NCBI GenBank assembly: GCA_944383855.1
Contig: CALWRB010000042.1
Location: 1 to 64,000, forward strand
DNA length: 64,000 nucleotides
From: an uncultured Lachnospiraceae bacterium
Lineage (GTDB): Bacteria; Bacillota; Clostridia; Lachnospirales; Anaerotignaceae
Direction of reading: 5' to 3'
The position numbers were made by a program, and so were the translations under genes. The notes beneath the pieces were generated by a model. It did no database searches and was not told the DNA's origin. It worked only from the letters and a program-made list of their open reading frames with translations. Below are positions 17,164 through 26,247 of this stretch, in pieces; position 1 is the stretch's first letter, and the number at the start of each line of letters is the position of its first letter.

Positions 17164-19698
17164 ATGAAACAAAAATTTGATGTAACAGGCATGACCTGCT
17201 CTGCCTGCTCCGCACATGTCGAAAAAAGCGTGGGGCAGCTTGCGGGGGTGCAGTGTGTCAATGTGAACCTGCTGCAAAACAGTATGGTGGTAGAATACGA
17301 TGAAAACAGCATAGATACCGCGCAGATCATCACTGCGGTGCAAAAAGGCGGATACGGCGCTTCGGTTGCGGGGGAGAAAAAAGAAGAAGCTCCCAAAAAC
17401 GTGGCAGCGGAAGAAATGGCGGGAATGAAACGACGGCTCATCGCCTCTTTTTGTTTTTTGCTGCCGTTATTCTATCTCTCGATGGGGCATATGATGGGCG
17501 CACCTTTGCCGGGGATCTTTCTGGGTGAGGAAAATACGATGATATTCGCGCTCACACAGCTTTTGCTGACGATACCGGTGTTGATCATCAATCAGAAATA
17601 TTTTACGGTAGGGCTGCGGGCGCTTTGGCACCGTGCGCCGAATATGGACTCGCTGATCGCCATTGGCGCGGGTGCCTCTGTGATCTACAGCGTATGGGAA
17701 ATATTCGCGATGGCATACGCAATGGGCAGAGGCGATCTTTCCGGTGCGCATGGGCACGCGATGCAGATGTATTTTGAATCCGCCGCCATGATTTTGACGC
17801 TGATCACGGTGGGAAAATATATGGAAACAAGATCAAAAGGCAAGACTTCCGAAGCGATTTCGCATTTGATGGATCTGGCGCCAAAGACCGCTACGCTCTG
17901 GCAGGACGGTACAGAGCGTGAGATTGCGGTGGAAGATGTCAAAATCGGTGATATTTTGGTGGTGCGTCCGGGGCAGAGTATCCCTGTGGACGGCACGATC
18001 GTGGAAGGATTTTCCGCGGTGGACGAAAGCGCGATCACAGGGGAAAGTATCCCCGTAGAAAAGCAGGTCGGAGATACGGTGATCGGTGCGACCGTGAACA
18101 AAAGCGGTTATTTCCGTATGGAAGCGACACATGTGGGCAGTGATACCGCGCTTTCCCGTATCATTGCACTGGTAGAGGAAGCCTCTGCTTCCAAAGCGCC
18201 GATCGCGAAGCTGGCGGACCGTGTGGCAGGGGTGTTTGTGCCTGTTGTCATGACGATCGCCCTGGTGTCTGCTGTGGTATGGCTGCTCACCGGGGCAACA
18301 TTCAGCTTTGCGCTTTCCATCGGGATCGCGGTACTGGTGATTTCCTGCCCCTGTGCGCTGGGGCTTGCGACACCGACCGCCATTATGGTAGGAACGGGAA
18401 AAGGCGCGGAAAACGGTATTTTGATCAAATCCGCCGAAAGTTTGGAAACAGCGCATCATATTGATGTGGTGGTATTGGATAAAACCGGAACATTGACGGA
18501 AGGAAAACCCCGCGTGACAGATCTTGCGGCAGAGGGCATCAGCGAGGAAGCACTGCTTCAAATCGCGGCATCGTTGGAACAGCTTTCGGAGCATCCGTTA
18601 GCAAGTGCCGTGGTGGAGGAGGCAAAAAGCAGAGGGATTTCTCTGTTTTCGGCAAAAGATCTGCTTGCGACACCGGGCGAAGGTATCGAAGCGAATGTGG
18701 ACGGCAGGCAGGTGCTTGGCGGTAATTTGAAAATGATGCAGGCAAGAGGAATTGATGTAAAGCAGGCGCAAGAAAGCGCAGAGCAGTTTGCCAAAGAAGG
18801 AAAAACACCGCTCTTTTTTGCCTCGGACGGCAAACTGATCGGTATTCTGGCATTGGCGGACGTATTAAAAGAAGGCAGCCCCGCGGCGGTGAAAGCGTTT
18901 CATGATATGGGCATTACCGTGATGATGCTGACGGGGGATAACCGCCGTACCGCAGAGGCGATCGCAAAGCCTTTGGGCATAGAAGTCATTGCGGAAGTGC
19001 TGCCGGAAGAAAAAGAGAAGCAAGTGCGCATCTTGCAGGAAAGCGGCAAAAAAGTCGCGATGGTCGGTGACGGTATCAACGACGCACCTGCTTTGGTGCG
19101 CGCGGACGTGGGCATTGCGATTGGTGCGGGTACCGATGTCGCGATGGAATCGGCGGATATCGTACTGATGAAAAGCGATTTGCGTGATGCGGTGACGGCA
19201 GTGGAGCTGAGCCGCGCGACGATACGCAATATCAAGCAGAATCTGTTCTGGGCATTTTTCTATAATGCCTGCGGTATTCCGCTTGCGGCGGGTGTGTTCT
19301 ACCATGTACTCCAGTGGAAACTGAACCCGATGTTTGCTGCAGCTGCGATGAGCTGCAGTTCGGTATTTGTGGTCGGCAATGCATTAAGATTAAAGCTGTT
19401 TCGTCCTTCCCTGCAAAAGGAGAACGAACAGAGTAAGATACAGCCGCTTTTGCAAGCGGAGGAACAAGCGAAACAAAAGGAGGAGATATCCATGAAAAAA
19501 GTATTGCATATTGAAGGTATGATGTGTACGCACTGCACAGGCAGAGTACAGCAGGCACTCAACGCGATGGACGGTGTGCAGGCGGAGGTCAGTCTGGAAG
19601 GCAAGTGCGCGACCGTTACACTGGAAAAAGAGGTCAGCGAGGAAGCGTTGAAAAAAACCGTTACAGATGCCGGTTATGAAGTGACAAGCATCGAATAA
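17164..19698 (+). CDS. copA: Copper-exporting P1B-type ATPase with C-terminal CopZ-like domain
   Basis: This 844-residue transporter should pump Cu(I) out of the cell. Order of parts: N-terminal heavy-metal domain with CSAC ([14 protein letters not shown], residues about 10-23), eight membrane segments, actuator TGES, CPC in the ion path (residues 395-397), phosphorylated Asp439 in DKTGT, SEHPLAS, GDGIND and the last-helix MxxSS ([16 protein letters not shown]). Normal CopA proteins end shortly after this helix. Here a charged linker leads to a second heavy-metal domain with MCTHC from residue 777. That linker encodes a perfect Shine-Dalgarno sequence followed by ATG (see the 19492 entry). 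The gene has its own promoter and terminator. Confidence 0.96.
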   Translation: MKQKFDVTGMTCSACSAHVEKSVGQLAGVQCVNVNLLQNSMVVEYDENSIDTAQIITAVQKGGYGASVAGEKKEEAPKNVAAEEMAGMKRRLIASFCFLLPLFYLSMGHMMGAPLPGIFLGEENTMIFALTQLLLTIPVLIINQKYFTVGLRALWHRAPNMDSLIAIGAGASVIYSVWEIFAMAYAMGRGDLSGAHGHAMQMYFESAAMILTLITVGKYMETRSKGKTSEAISHLMDLAPKTATLWQDGTEREIAVEDVKIGDILVVRPGQSIPVDGTIVEGFSAVDESAITGESIPVEKQVGDTVIGATVNKSGYFRMEATHVGSDTALSRIIALVEEASASKAPIAKLADRVAGVFVPVVMTIALVSAVVWLLTGATFSFALSIGIAVLVISCPCALGLATPTAIMVGTGKGAENGILIKSAESLETAHHIDVVVLDKTGTLTEGKPRVTDLAAEGISEEALLQIAASLEQLSEHPLASAVVEEAKSRGISLFSAKDLLATPGEGIEANVDGRQVLGGNLKMMQARGIDVKQAQESAEQFAKEGKTPLFFASDGKLIGILALADVLKEGSPAAVKAFHDMGITVMMLTGDNRRTAEAIAKPLGIEVIAEVLPEEKEKQVRILQESGKKVAMVGDGINDAPALVRADVGIAIGAGTDVAMESADIVLMKSDLRDAVTAVELSRATIRNIKQNLFWAFFYNACGIPLAAGVFYHVLQWKLNPMFAAAAMSCSSVFVVGNALRLKLFRPSLQKENEQSKIQPLLQAEEQAKQKEEISMKKVLHIEGMMCTHCTGRVQQALNAMDGVQAEVSLEGKCATVTLEKEVSEEALKKTVTDAGYEVTSIE
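19492..19698 (+). CDS. CopZ-like copper chaperone from an internal in-frame start within copA
   Basis: AAAGGAGG at 19476-19483 is followed after 8 nt by ATG 19492, in frame with copA. Translation from here would give a 68-residue protein starting [19 protein letters not shown]. That is a complete heavy-metal-associated domain with a Cu-binding MCTHC motif and the length of a free CopZ chaperone. The simplest reading is that a copA-copZ pair became fused when the copA stop was lost while the copZ start signals stayed. Both the fused domain and free CopZ may be made. Internal initiation is inferred from sequence only. Confidence 0.5.
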   Translation: MKKVLHIEGMMCTHCTGRVQQALNAMDGVQAEVSLEGKCATVTLEKEVSEEALKKTVTDAGYEVTSIE

Positions 19699-19708
19699 GC
19701 AAACAAAG

Positions 19709-19752
19709 AACAGCCGTTATTTCTTTTCGAAGAAAAAAACGGCTGTTTTTTT
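19709..19752 (+). terminator. Intrinsic terminator after copA
   Basis: AACAGCCGTT pairs with AACGGCTGTT, with a second TTCTT / AAGAA pairing inside, followed by T7. It touches the end of the convergent alkD gene. Confidence 0.85.
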
Positions 19753-20491
19753 ATTTGAATAAGGAAGAAAGCATTGTCTTATCTTCTTGTGAAATACGGT
19801 AGGAATCCCTGCATTTTTGTACGGTTTTTTGCAGTACACTGCGTTCCGGACGGGTGTCACCGAGAAGGAATGCAAGTGTTTTTTCCCGAAACTTTACAAA
19901 TGCCACGCTCAACAGCCACGCTTGCGCCATTTCCACATAATACGCGCCGTTTGGACGTACGGTGCCGATTAGGCGTAAAACATCGTCAATATAGGCTTCC
20001 TGCAGATAAACTTCCAACAAAAGCACAAGTGCGGTGCGTACTTCCCAAGGGTTTTCGCTGTAGAGCCAATGTGCTTGCAGGTAAGAGAAGAAATCATCTT
20101 TTTGCAGGGTCGGCATTTTTTTCACTTCACCGCAAAACAGGTCGCAAAGTGCCCAGTTTTCCACCAGATGCGTGATGTAATGCGTGCAATAGGGCAAAAA
20201 TTCGGCGTAGGGCAGTTTGAGTGCGCACAATACCATACCGTAAAGCACCCGTTCTTCATAATACCTGCAGGGAGAGTGCTCTAAAAACGCAATGCCGTTT
20301 TCTTTCGCGATCTGTTTCGCGATTTTTCGCAGCAAAGGGGTGCGTATCCCGATCAGCGGCAGTTCGCTTTTGAGCAGACGGCTGTGAAAGTCGCGGTAAG
20401 CTTCGTCCTGCAGAGCTTGCAGCTGCGCAAGGAAAGCAGGTGAGCTTGCATCGGCGGGGAATGTAAATGCAAGGGTAGGATGAGCGGGCAT
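19751..20491 (-). CDS. DNA alkylation repair enzyme (AlkD-like)
   Basis: This 246-residue all-helical protein belongs to the HEAT-repeat DNA glycosylases that remove alkylated purines such as 3-methyladenine. The motif VENWALCDLFCGEVK carries Trp and Asp spaced as in the AlkD active site (Trp109 and Asp113 in Bacillus cereus AlkD). YYVEMAQAWLLSVAF contains a likely counterpart of the third active-site Trp. AAAGGAGC lies 7 nt before the ATG at 20491. The gene is monocistronic, converges with copA and diverges from the DtxR-type regulator. Confidence 0.88.
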   Translation of the reverse strand: MPAHPTLAFTFPADASSPAFLAQLQALQDEAYRDFHSRLLKSELPLIGIRTPLLRKIAKQIAKENGIAFLEHSPCRYYEERVLYGMVLCALKLPYAEFLPYCTHYITHLVENWALCDLFCGEVKKMPTLQKDDFFSYLQAHWLYSENPWEVRTALVLLLEVYLQEAYIDDVLRLIGTVRPNGAYYVEMAQAWLLSVAFVKFREKTLAFLLGDTRPERSVLQKTVQKCRDSYRISQEDKTMLSSLFK

Positions 20492-20576
20492 CAAAACAGC
20501 TCCTTTCTTTCCGAAAATGGTCTGCTTTCATCATGCAGCCAAAGAAAAGCCTTGTCAAGCGCTTCGGGAAAAAAGA

Positions 20577-20605
20577 TTGCCAAGCAGATGTTTTTTTGAT
20601 ACCAT
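20577..20605 (+). promoter_or_regulatory. Predicted promoter of the metalloregulator gene
   Basis: TTGCCA and TACCAT are separated by 17 nt, 33 nt upstream of the ATG at 20639. Confidence 0.55.
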
Positions 20606-20638
20606 AACAATAGGAAAAAACGGAGGTGAAACGGCAGT

Positions 20639-21010
20639 ATGCGTACAGGGGAATCCATGGAGGATTATTTGGAAACGATACTGATTCTGGAAAGAAGAAC
20701 GGGCTATGTCCGTTCGATCGATATTGCTACAGAGATGGGATTCAGCAAACCAAGTGTCAGCAATGCCATGAAAAAACTGCGGGAAAACGATTATATTCAT
20801 ATGGAACCAAAAGGCAGAATCACCTTGAGCGAAAAAGGACGCCAGAAGGCGGAACAGGTGTTGGAGCGGCATACGGTGATCTCACAGATGCTGATGCAGC
20901 TGGGGGTTTCCAAAGAAACGGCTCTGGAGGATGCCTGCCGTATGGAGCATGTCATCAGTGAGGAAAGTTTCGATTGTATGAAGGCGCATTATCGGAAACT
21001 GGGCGAATAA
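20639..21010 (+). CDS. DtxR/MntR-family metal-dependent repressor
   Basis: This 123-residue protein has an N-terminal winged helix (VRSIDIATEMGFSKPSVSNAMKKL) and a dimerisation/metal-binding part, but lacks the SH3-like third domain. Metal ligands by family alignment: Asp9 and Glu12 in SMEDYLET, as in MntR, His in ERHTVISQ, and Cys-x-x-Glu-His in DACRMEHVIS. The Cys occupies the position of DtxR Cys102, whereas MntR has Glu there. The site is therefore a mix of Mn-type and Fe-type ligands, and the metal cannot be assigned. GGAGGTG precedes the ATG. No metal transporter lies next to it. Confidence 0.88.
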   Translation: MRTGESMEDYLETILILERRTGYVRSIDIATEMGFSKPSVSNAMKKLRENDYIHMEPKGRITLSEKGRQKAEQVLERHTVISQMLMQLGVSKETALEDACRMEHVISEESFDCMKAHYRKLGE

Positions 21011-21030
21011 ATTTGAGAATATGTAATTAT

Positions 21031-21065
21031 AAGCGGCGTGGAGAGAAAAACAGCCGCTTTTTTTG
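21031..21065 (+). terminator. Intrinsic terminator after the metalloregulator
   Basis: AAGCGGC and GCCGCTT pair around a purine-rich loop and are followed by T tracts. Confidence 0.85.
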
Positions 21066-21208
21066 TACAAAAATAAAAACATAAAAAATTTAAAAAAATA
21101 GGGAACTCTTTTTTAAAACGCTCCGTCATATGCAGTGTAAAACAAAAAAACAAAAACACATTCCCCAAGAAAAACAAAAAAACGAGGAATTTTTAGGAGG
21201 TAAACAAA

Positions 21209-22135
21209 ATGAAAAAGAATGTAAAAGTTAGCGCAGCAGTATTGGCAATGATTCTGGCACTGGGAACCACACAGGCTTTCGCGGAAGATACACAGGACGC
21301 AAATGTAAGTGCAACTCCCATTTCCGTTGATGCGGCAGAAGATGTGCAGGCAGAGGAAAATGCGGCATTCATCAGCCAGAGTGGCACTGTAGAGTCTGTA
21401 GAAACAACAGATGACGGTGTGATCGTATGGATGGATAACGAAAACGGCGGTCTGCGTTTCTTCGTAGGCGGTACAGTGATCGTTAACAGAGAAGATGGCA
21501 GCTACCTGCAGGCAGATGACCTGACAGAGGGTATGGAGATCACCGTTATTTACGACGCGATGGCACCGATGGGTATGAGCATGCCCCCTTACCTGGGTGA
21601 AGTTGCGGCAGTGATTGCAAACACAGAGGCAGGCAATATCGCAATCGGTCAGTTTGACGAAAATCTGTTTAGTGAGAAACTGCAGCTGCAGCTGAACATT
21701 TCCGAAGATACCGTGATCCAGCATGTCAACGGCGCAAGAATGATCTTTAGTGCAGAGGACGTAAAGGGTGCAGAAGCAGTGGTATTCTATGACATCACCA
21801 CAAGAAGCATTCCCGCACAGACCACACCTTCTTTCATTCTGCTGCTGAACACCGCAGAGGAAGCAGAAGCTGCGGAAACACAGGTAGATGTAAAAACAAC
21901 AGAAGCGGTAGATGTGCAGCTGCGCAGTGCAGCGGAAGAACTGGGTTATGCGGTAGAATGGAATGCGCAGGCAAGAACCATTACCCTGACACAGGACGAC
22001 GTGACCGCAGTATTTACTTTGGACAGTGCTGACTACACTGTAAACGGCAAGAGCATGAAAGCGGAAAAAGAAGTTATTTCCATCGATGGTCGCACAGTGG
22101 TAAGCTCTGATGTAATCGATGCACTGAACGCATAA
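21209..22135 (+). CDS. Secreted stalk-domain (copper amine oxidase N-terminal-like) protein
   Basis: A 308-residue exported protein. The signal peptide is clear: MKKNVK, a hydrophobic stretch and TQAFA-ED (cleavage after about residue 25). The middle (about residues 55-215) is beta-rich, with repeats of TVESVETTDDGVIVW type and a Met-rich stretch MAPMGMSMPPY. The C-terminal 75 residues (LRSAAEELGYAVEWNAQARTITLTQ and VNGKSMKAEKEVISIDGRTVV) form the stalk domain. A strong AGGAGGT site precedes the ATG. The protein is probably a cell-envelope or extracellular factor. Despite the family name, no copper ligands of an amine oxidase are visible; only the Met-rich patch hints at metal. Confidence 0.85.
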   Translation: MKKNVKVSAAVLAMILALGTTQAFAEDTQDANVSATPISVDAAEDVQAEENAAFISQSGTVESVETTDDGVIVWMDNENGGLRFFVGGTVIVNREDGSYLQADDLTEGMEITVIYDAMAPMGMSMPPYLGEVAAVIANTEAGNIAIGQFDENLFSEKLQLQLNISEDTVIQHVNGARMIFSAEDVKGAEAVVFYDITTRSIPAQTTPSFILLLNTAEEAEAAETQVDVKTTEAVDVQLRSAAEELGYAVEWNAQARTITLTQDDVTAVFTLDSADYTVNGKSMKAEKEVISIDGRTVVSSDVIDALNA

Positions 22136-22209
22136 GAAAACCAAAAAGAAAATTTTTCCCCATAATTTTCACATAGAATGAATTTTTTCCGACTTTGACA
22201 GGCGGAGAA

Positions 22210-22262
22210 AAAAAGCAGGAGTTTTTTCGGGACGATATTACCCGAGAAACTCCTGCTTTTGT
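22210..22262 (+). terminator. Intrinsic terminator after the stalk-domain gene
   Basis: AAAAGCAGGAGTTT pairs with AAACTCCTGCTTTT, a long perfect stem with CGGG/CCCG inside the loop. Confidence 0.8.
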
Positions 22263-22285
22263 TTGCAGAAAAACCGGACCCGAAA

Positions 22286-22327
22286 AAAAGAAAAACCCCG
22301 ACATAAGCATACAACGCTTTGTCGGGG
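22286..22327 (-). terminator. Intrinsic terminator for mecA
   Basis: On the minus strand CCCCGACA pairs with TGTCGGGG, with inner AAGC/GCTT pairing, and is followed by TTTTTCTTTTTTT. It lies 8 nt after the mecA stop. Confidence 0.9.
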
Positions 22328-22335
22328 CAGATAGA

Positions 22336-22983
22336 TCAGCTAAAGTTTTTTGCCAGAGTTTTGACGGCTTTGTTTTCGATCAGCGTTTCGCCGTGCTCTA
22401 CCAGGTAATACTTGGAGAGGATATTGGAAACGTGTTTTTGACCGTATTCGTTCAGTACGGATTCCAGATCTTCCGTTTCGTCGCCTGCAACGGCGGCATC
22501 GGATTGCAGAATCAGGAAATACCGCCCGTTATTTTTGTATAACGCACTGGCACCGTGGTATTCTTCGTCCAGACGCAGGCAGACATCGATCACATCGTCC
22601 AGCCCTGCGAAAGAATAAATCAGCATCGCATTGCCTGCTGCCTGTTCACGGTCGATCTGCTCCATCGGTTTCTTTTTGAACCGACGCTGTTCTCTGGACT
22701 GCGGACCCAGTTTAGAAGCCTCTGTGGCGTGGTCTTTCTGATCGATCTTGGTTACGATGATCGTAATGCCGTCAACGCCTGCGGGTACAGCCTCTACCAT
22801 CAGAGGGGTGTTTTCCGAAATAAAATCATATTGCTCCAAAGCCTGCTCCATGATATCCCGAAAAAGCGCCTGTGTGCGGTCGGAAGGCTTGATCAGGTCT
22901 TCCAACTGCAGACCTCTGTCCAGAAGATCTTGATGGTCTAATGTCATACGCAGCTGATTTTCACTGACTTTTTCTATTTTCAT
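22336..22983 (-). CDS. mecA: Adaptor protein MecA
   Basis: MecA delivers substrates to the ClpC ATPase for degradation. The 215-residue protein has the usual two parts. The N-terminal substrate-binding domain contains MKIEKVSENQLRMTLDHQDLLDRGL and LFRDIMEQA. A charged variable linker (SKLGPQSREQRRFKKKP region) follows. The C-terminal ClpC-binding domain contains YSFAGLDDVIDVCLRL, ASALYKNNGRYFLIL and ILSKYYLVEHGETLI. AAGGAAGTG precedes the ATG. In Bacillota this system controls competence or other regulators by proteolysis; the target here is unknown. Confidence 0.93.
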   Translation of the reverse strand: MKIEKVSENQLRMTLDHQDLLDRGLQLEDLIKPSDRTQALFRDIMEQALEQYDFISENTPLMVEAVPAGVDGITIIVTKIDQKDHATEASKLGPQSREQRRFKKKPMEQIDREQAAGNAMLIYSFAGLDDVIDVCLRLDEEYHGASALYKNNGRYFLILQSDAAVAGDETEDLESVLNEYGQKHVSNILSKYYLVEHGETLIENKAVKTLAKNFS

Positions 22984-23031
22984 GGGATCACTTCCTTTTT
23001 TTCGATAGTTATGACTGTTAGGTATATTTGA

Positions 23032-23060
23032 TGCAAAAAAGAGGAAAATTCTTTTTTGCA
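23032..23060. repeat. Perfect 11-bp inverted repeat upstream of mecA
   Basis: TGCAAAAAAGA, a 7-nt spacer and TCTTTTTTGCA form a perfect inverted repeat about 50 nt upstream of the mecA start. A looser TGCA-GTTTT-TTGCA element occurs near 23154. It may be an operator or a terminator-like hairpin. The surrounding 22984-23374 region is AT-rich and holds no gene that I can support. Confidence 0.6.
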
Positions 23061-23237
23061 GTCTGTCTTATGTAAATATAATATAGTATAATGAATCGTC
23101 TGGCAGATGTAAAGAGGATAATTTTAAGAATTCGGGAAAAAATCATAAAAAAATGCAGTTTTTTGCAGTTTGCGCAATGGTTTTATACCGCGAAAAGCCG
23201 GAAAAACTTACAAAAAATTGAAAAAAAGTACACTTGG

Positions 23238-23266
23238 TTGACACTTTCAAAAATAGAATGTAAAAT
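23238..23266 (+). promoter_or_regulatory. Strong sigma-A promoter for the LysM protein gene
   Basis: TTGACA and TAAAAT are separated by 17 nt, about 108 nt before the ATG at 23375. The leader is AT-rich with no recognised motif. Confidence 0.8.
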
Positions 23267-23374
23267 AAAAAAATATGATAGGCATTTTATGCAAATTTAT
23301 GCAGAAAAACTGTTTTTACAGGAAAAAAGCAGACCAGATAAATAGGAATATCATTTTATTTCGGAGGGAATCTC

Positions 23375-24418
23375 ATGGAAAACGAAAAGAACAAATCCGG
23401 CTCCGCCACAGAGCAAAACGGGCAATCGAAAGCGTCTTATTATGAAGGATTGTATCAGGACCTGCCCAAAGAGGTAGTGGATATTTTGATGCAGACGCAC
23501 CCTTTGATGGGCAGAGAGGAAAAAGCGGAATACCACCGTTCCCGCACACCCGTCAGAGAAGACGTGGAGGAAGTAAGGGAAGCCAGAATGCAGCAGGTCG
23601 GACAGGAATTGGAGCGCTTCCCGCAAGAACCCAAACAGGAGGGAGAACCCACCCGCTACGTTTCCCGTCGGGCAAGAGCGAAACAGGAGGAAACATTGAA
23701 AAGTCATACCATCGATCAAGATGCATATGATGATGGTATACAGTATGTCAGCAGAATGCCCGCAAAGCGTAAATCCAAGATCGTAGAGGAAGTTACGATC
23801 CAGACGATGGCACCCGCAAAGAAGAAAAAAGCAAAACCCGCAGAGCGTGAGGAACTGCCTTTCCGCGAGGAAAGACGTTATGAGGACATCGACTTTGAAG
23901 CGAAGGCAAAACAGGAAAATCTGGACTATCTTTATGAGGACGATTATGACGATTACGAAGAGCGCGGCGGCAGAAGCAAGCTGATGATCATTTTATGCGT
24001 GATCGCGCTGGTATTGGTGATTTTTTTGGCGTTCCGCTGCATTTCCTTAAGCAGCAAGGTGGAAAGTCTGAATGGACAGCTGCAGGACACGACAGAGTTG
24101 AGCCAGAAATATGAGGAAGAACAGCTGAAAAATATGCAGCTGCAGGAACAGCTTGACGCTTTGACCAATCCCGATTCCGCAAAGCAGACAGATGGCGAGG
24201 AAGGTACACAAAGCGGTGAGGGCACAGAAAGCACACCTGCAGGCAGCACTTCTTCCGCTACGGAAACCTATACGACCAAAGACGGTGACACTTACTGGAG
24301 CATCGCACAGGATTTTTACGGCAACGGCATTTACTATACCAGAATTCTGGAGGCAAACGGTCTGTCCGAAACCGATACACTGCACAGCGGTATGGAACTG
24401 AAGATCCCCAAGGAATAA
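23375..24418 (+). CDS. Membrane-anchored LysM-domain protein
   Basis: A 347-residue single-pass protein. The first about 200 residues are hydrophilic and rich in Glu, Lys and Arg, and probably cytoplasmic. A membrane helix (LMIILCVIALVLVIFLAF) lies near residues 204-222. A short coiled coil (KVESLNGQLQD to LQEQLDAL) and a Ser/Thr/Gly/Glu linker follow. The C-terminal LysM domain (YTTKDGDTYWSIAQDFYGN to SGMELKIPKE) should bind peptidoglycan outside. The layout resembles clostridial LysM proteins of unknown role and SafA/ YkuD-type anchors without an enzymatic domain. CGGAGGG precedes the ATG. rho begins 43 nt downstream in the same direction. Confidence 0.85.
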   Translation: MENEKNKSGSATEQNGQSKASYYEGLYQDLPKEVVDILMQTHPLMGREEKAEYHRSRTPVREDVEEVREARMQQVGQELERFPQEPKQEGEPTRYVSRRARAKQEETLKSHTIDQDAYDDGIQYVSRMPAKRKSKIVEEVTIQTMAPAKKKKAKPAEREELPFREERRYEDIDFEAKAKQENLDYLYEDDYDDYEERGGRSKLMIILCVIALVLVIFLAFRCISLSSKVESLNGQLQDTTELSQKYEEEQLKNMQLQEQLDALTNPDSAKQTDGEEGTQSGEGTESTPAGSTSSATETYTTKDGDTYWSIAQDFYGNGIYYTRILEANGLSETDTLHSGMELKIPKE

Positions 24419-24461
24419 GCCGGCATATGTGTAAAATCAAAGAAACGGAGCGCGTATTTGC

Positions 24462-25784
24462 ATGAAGTCTGAATTGGAACAAATGACGCTGCAGGAACTG
24501 CGGCAAGCGGCAAAGCAGGCAGGAATCAAATCGATCACGACGATGAAAAAACAGGAACTGTTGGAAGCGCTTTATGCACTGCAAGAGGCGGACGAGCCGA
24601 AGCGGCAGGAAGAAGCGCAGGAAGAAGCGCAAAAGCCGCAGGTGCACCCGGAAGGCGGCGGCATTTTGGAAGTGATGGCGGACGGTTACGGTTTTTTACG
24701 TCAGGAGAATTTTCTGCCGGGGGTGGGGGATATTTATGTGTCACCTTCCCAGATCAGACGCTTTCAGTTAAAAAACGGGGACGCGGTCTGCGGGAATATC
24801 CGTCTGGCGAAAGAAAATGAGAAATACGGCGCTTTGCTGTTTGTCAAAAGCGTCAACGGCGATCTGCCCGAGCAGGCGGCAAGACGCCCGCATTTTGAGA
24901 GCTTGACACCGATTTATCCGACGGAAAAACTGCATCTGGAAACAGAGCCAAAACAGCTTGCGGGGCGTATGATCGATCTGGTGGCGCCCATCGGCAAGGG
25001 GCAGCGCGGCATGATCGTTGCGCCGCCGAAAGTGGGCAAAACTACTTTATTAAAAGAAATCGCAAACGCGTTGGTGAAAAATCACCCGAAGGTCCACTTG
25101 ATCCTTTTGCTGATCGATGAAAGACCGGAGGAAGTGACCGATCTGCAGCGCAGTATCTGCGGAGAGAATGTGGAGATTTTTTATTCCACATTCGATGAGG
25201 AGCCGGAGCATCACAAACGGGTGGCGGAAATGGTGCTGGAACGCGCGAAGCGCATGGTAGAGCAGGGGAAAGATCTGGTCATTCTTTTAGACAGTATCAC
25301 AAGACTTTCCCGTGCGTATAACCTCATCATTCCGTCCAGCGGCAGAACTTTGTCGGGCGGTCTGGACCCTGCGGCACTTTACAGCCCGAAGAAATTTTTC
25401 GGCGCAGCCAGAAATATCGAGCATGGCGGCAGCCTCACGATACTGGCGACGGCGCTGGTGGAAACCGGCAGTAAAATGGACGAGGTCATTTTTGAGGAAT
25501 TCAAAGGGACCGGCAATATGGAGCTGGTGTTGGATAAACGCTTGGCGGAACGCAGGATTTTTCCCGCTATAGATGTGGTCCGTTCCGGAACCAGACGGGA
25601 AGAAATTTTGCTTGAGCCAAAGGAATTGGAAAGCTGCTATTTGCTGCGGCGACTTTCGGAGCGTATGGGCGTGACGGAACTGACCGAAGGTATGCTGGAT
25701 CTGCTCAAAAAGACACAGAGTAATGCGGAATTTACCGAGCGGCTTCCGATCTGGATCAAAACATGGCAGAAAAATGAGAAATAA
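24462..25784 (+). CDS. rho: Transcription termination factor Rho
   Basis: Hexameric RNA helicase of 440 residues that ends transcription at unstructured RNA. The N-terminal SAP-like helices ([18 protein letters not shown]) lead to a short Gln/Glu-rich insert. The cold-shock RNA-binding domain contains [14 protein letters not shown]. The ATPase core has Walker [10 protein letters not shown] (Lys193), Walker [18 protein letters not shown] and the Q-loop region [12 protein letters not shown]. It is close to the usual length. rho followed by rpmE is a common order in Clostridia and Bacilli. A GGAG site precedes the ATG. Sensitivity to bicyclomycin cannot be judged. Confidence 0.96.
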   Translation: MKSELEQMTLQELRQAAKQAGIKSITTMKKQELLEALYALQEADEPKRQEEAQEEAQKPQVHPEGGGILEVMADGYGFLRQENFLPGVGDIYVSPSQIRRFQLKNGDAVCGNIRLAKENEKYGALLFVKSVNGDLPEQAARRPHFESLTPIYPTEKLHLETEPKQLAGRMIDLVAPIGKGQRGMIVAPPKVGKTTLLKEIANALVKNHPKVHLILLLIDERPEEVTDLQRSICGENVEIFYSTFDEEPEHHKRVAEMVLERAKRMVEQGKDLVILLDSITRLSRAYNLIIPSSGRTLSGGLDPAALYSPKKFFGAARNIEHGGSLTILATALVETGSKMDEVIFEEFKGTGNMELVLDKRLAERRIFPAIDVVRSGTRREEILLEPKELESCYLLRRLSERMGVTELTEGMLDLLKKTQSNAEFTERLPIWIKTWQKNEK

Positions 25785-25818
25785 TCGCTTTTTTGCCCGA
25801 AAAAAGCATCGCGTACGC

Positions 25819-25847
25819 TTGCAATGGGTAAAATTGTGTGTTATAAT
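25819..25847 (+). promoter_or_regulatory. Strong promoter for rpmE
   Basis: TTGCAA and TATAAT are 17 nt apart. Just after the -10, CCACG and CGTGG can pair in the short rpmE leader (about 25851-25873), possibly for regulation. Confidence 0.8.
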
Positions 25848-25911
25848 ACCCACGTTGTCTTTAAATAATCGTGGATTATTGATGAACGAAAAAATAGAAG
25901 AGGTGAAAAAA

Positions 25912-26115
25912 ATGAAAGAAGGAAGCCATCCCGATTACAAGCAGGTAACAGTAAAATGTAACTGCGGCAATGAATTTGTAACAGGTTCCACAAAGGACGA
26001 GATCAGAGTCGAGGTTTGCTCGAAATGCCATCCTTTCTACACCGGTAGCCAGAAACTTCTGGTAGAAGCCGGCGGCAGAGTTGAAAAATTCAACAAAAAG
26101 TACGGCAGAAAGTAA
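25912..26115 (+). CDS. rpmE: 50S ribosomal protein L31
   Basis: Ribosomal protein of 67 residues. It is the zinc-type (C+) form, with Cys in VKCNCGNEF and [13 protein letters not shown], so it can be replaced by a zinc-free form under zinc starvation if one exists elsewhere. AAGAGGTG lies before the ATG at 25912. An earlier in-frame ATG at 25882 has no ribosome binding site and would add an unconserved peptide. Confidence 0.97.
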   Translation: MKEGSHPDYKQVTVKCNCGNEFVTGSTKDEIRVEVCSKCHPFYTGSQKLLVEAGGRVEKFNKKYGRK

Positions 26116-26125
26116 GACTGACATC

Positions 26126-26159
26126 GAAAGGGTGGGGGAGTATGCCCCTGCCCTTTTTT
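26126..26159 (+). terminator. Intrinsic terminator after rpmE
   Basis: AAAGGG-TGGGG pairs with CCCC-TGCCCTTT (one G-T pair) and is followed by T6. Confidence 0.85.
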
Positions 26160-26247
26160 GTACCGAAAAAACGAAAAAAATCAAGGGATGGTTTTGTATT
26201 TTATAGATAAAGTGGCATTTTTGCGCAAAAAAAAGAGAGGTGGAAAA

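Noticed and set aside
23091..23345. Open frame of 84 codons between mecA and the LysM gene
   Set aside because: It is Lys- and Ile-rich as expected from AT-rich DNA, lacks a ribosome binding site and overlaps the strong promoter at 23238.
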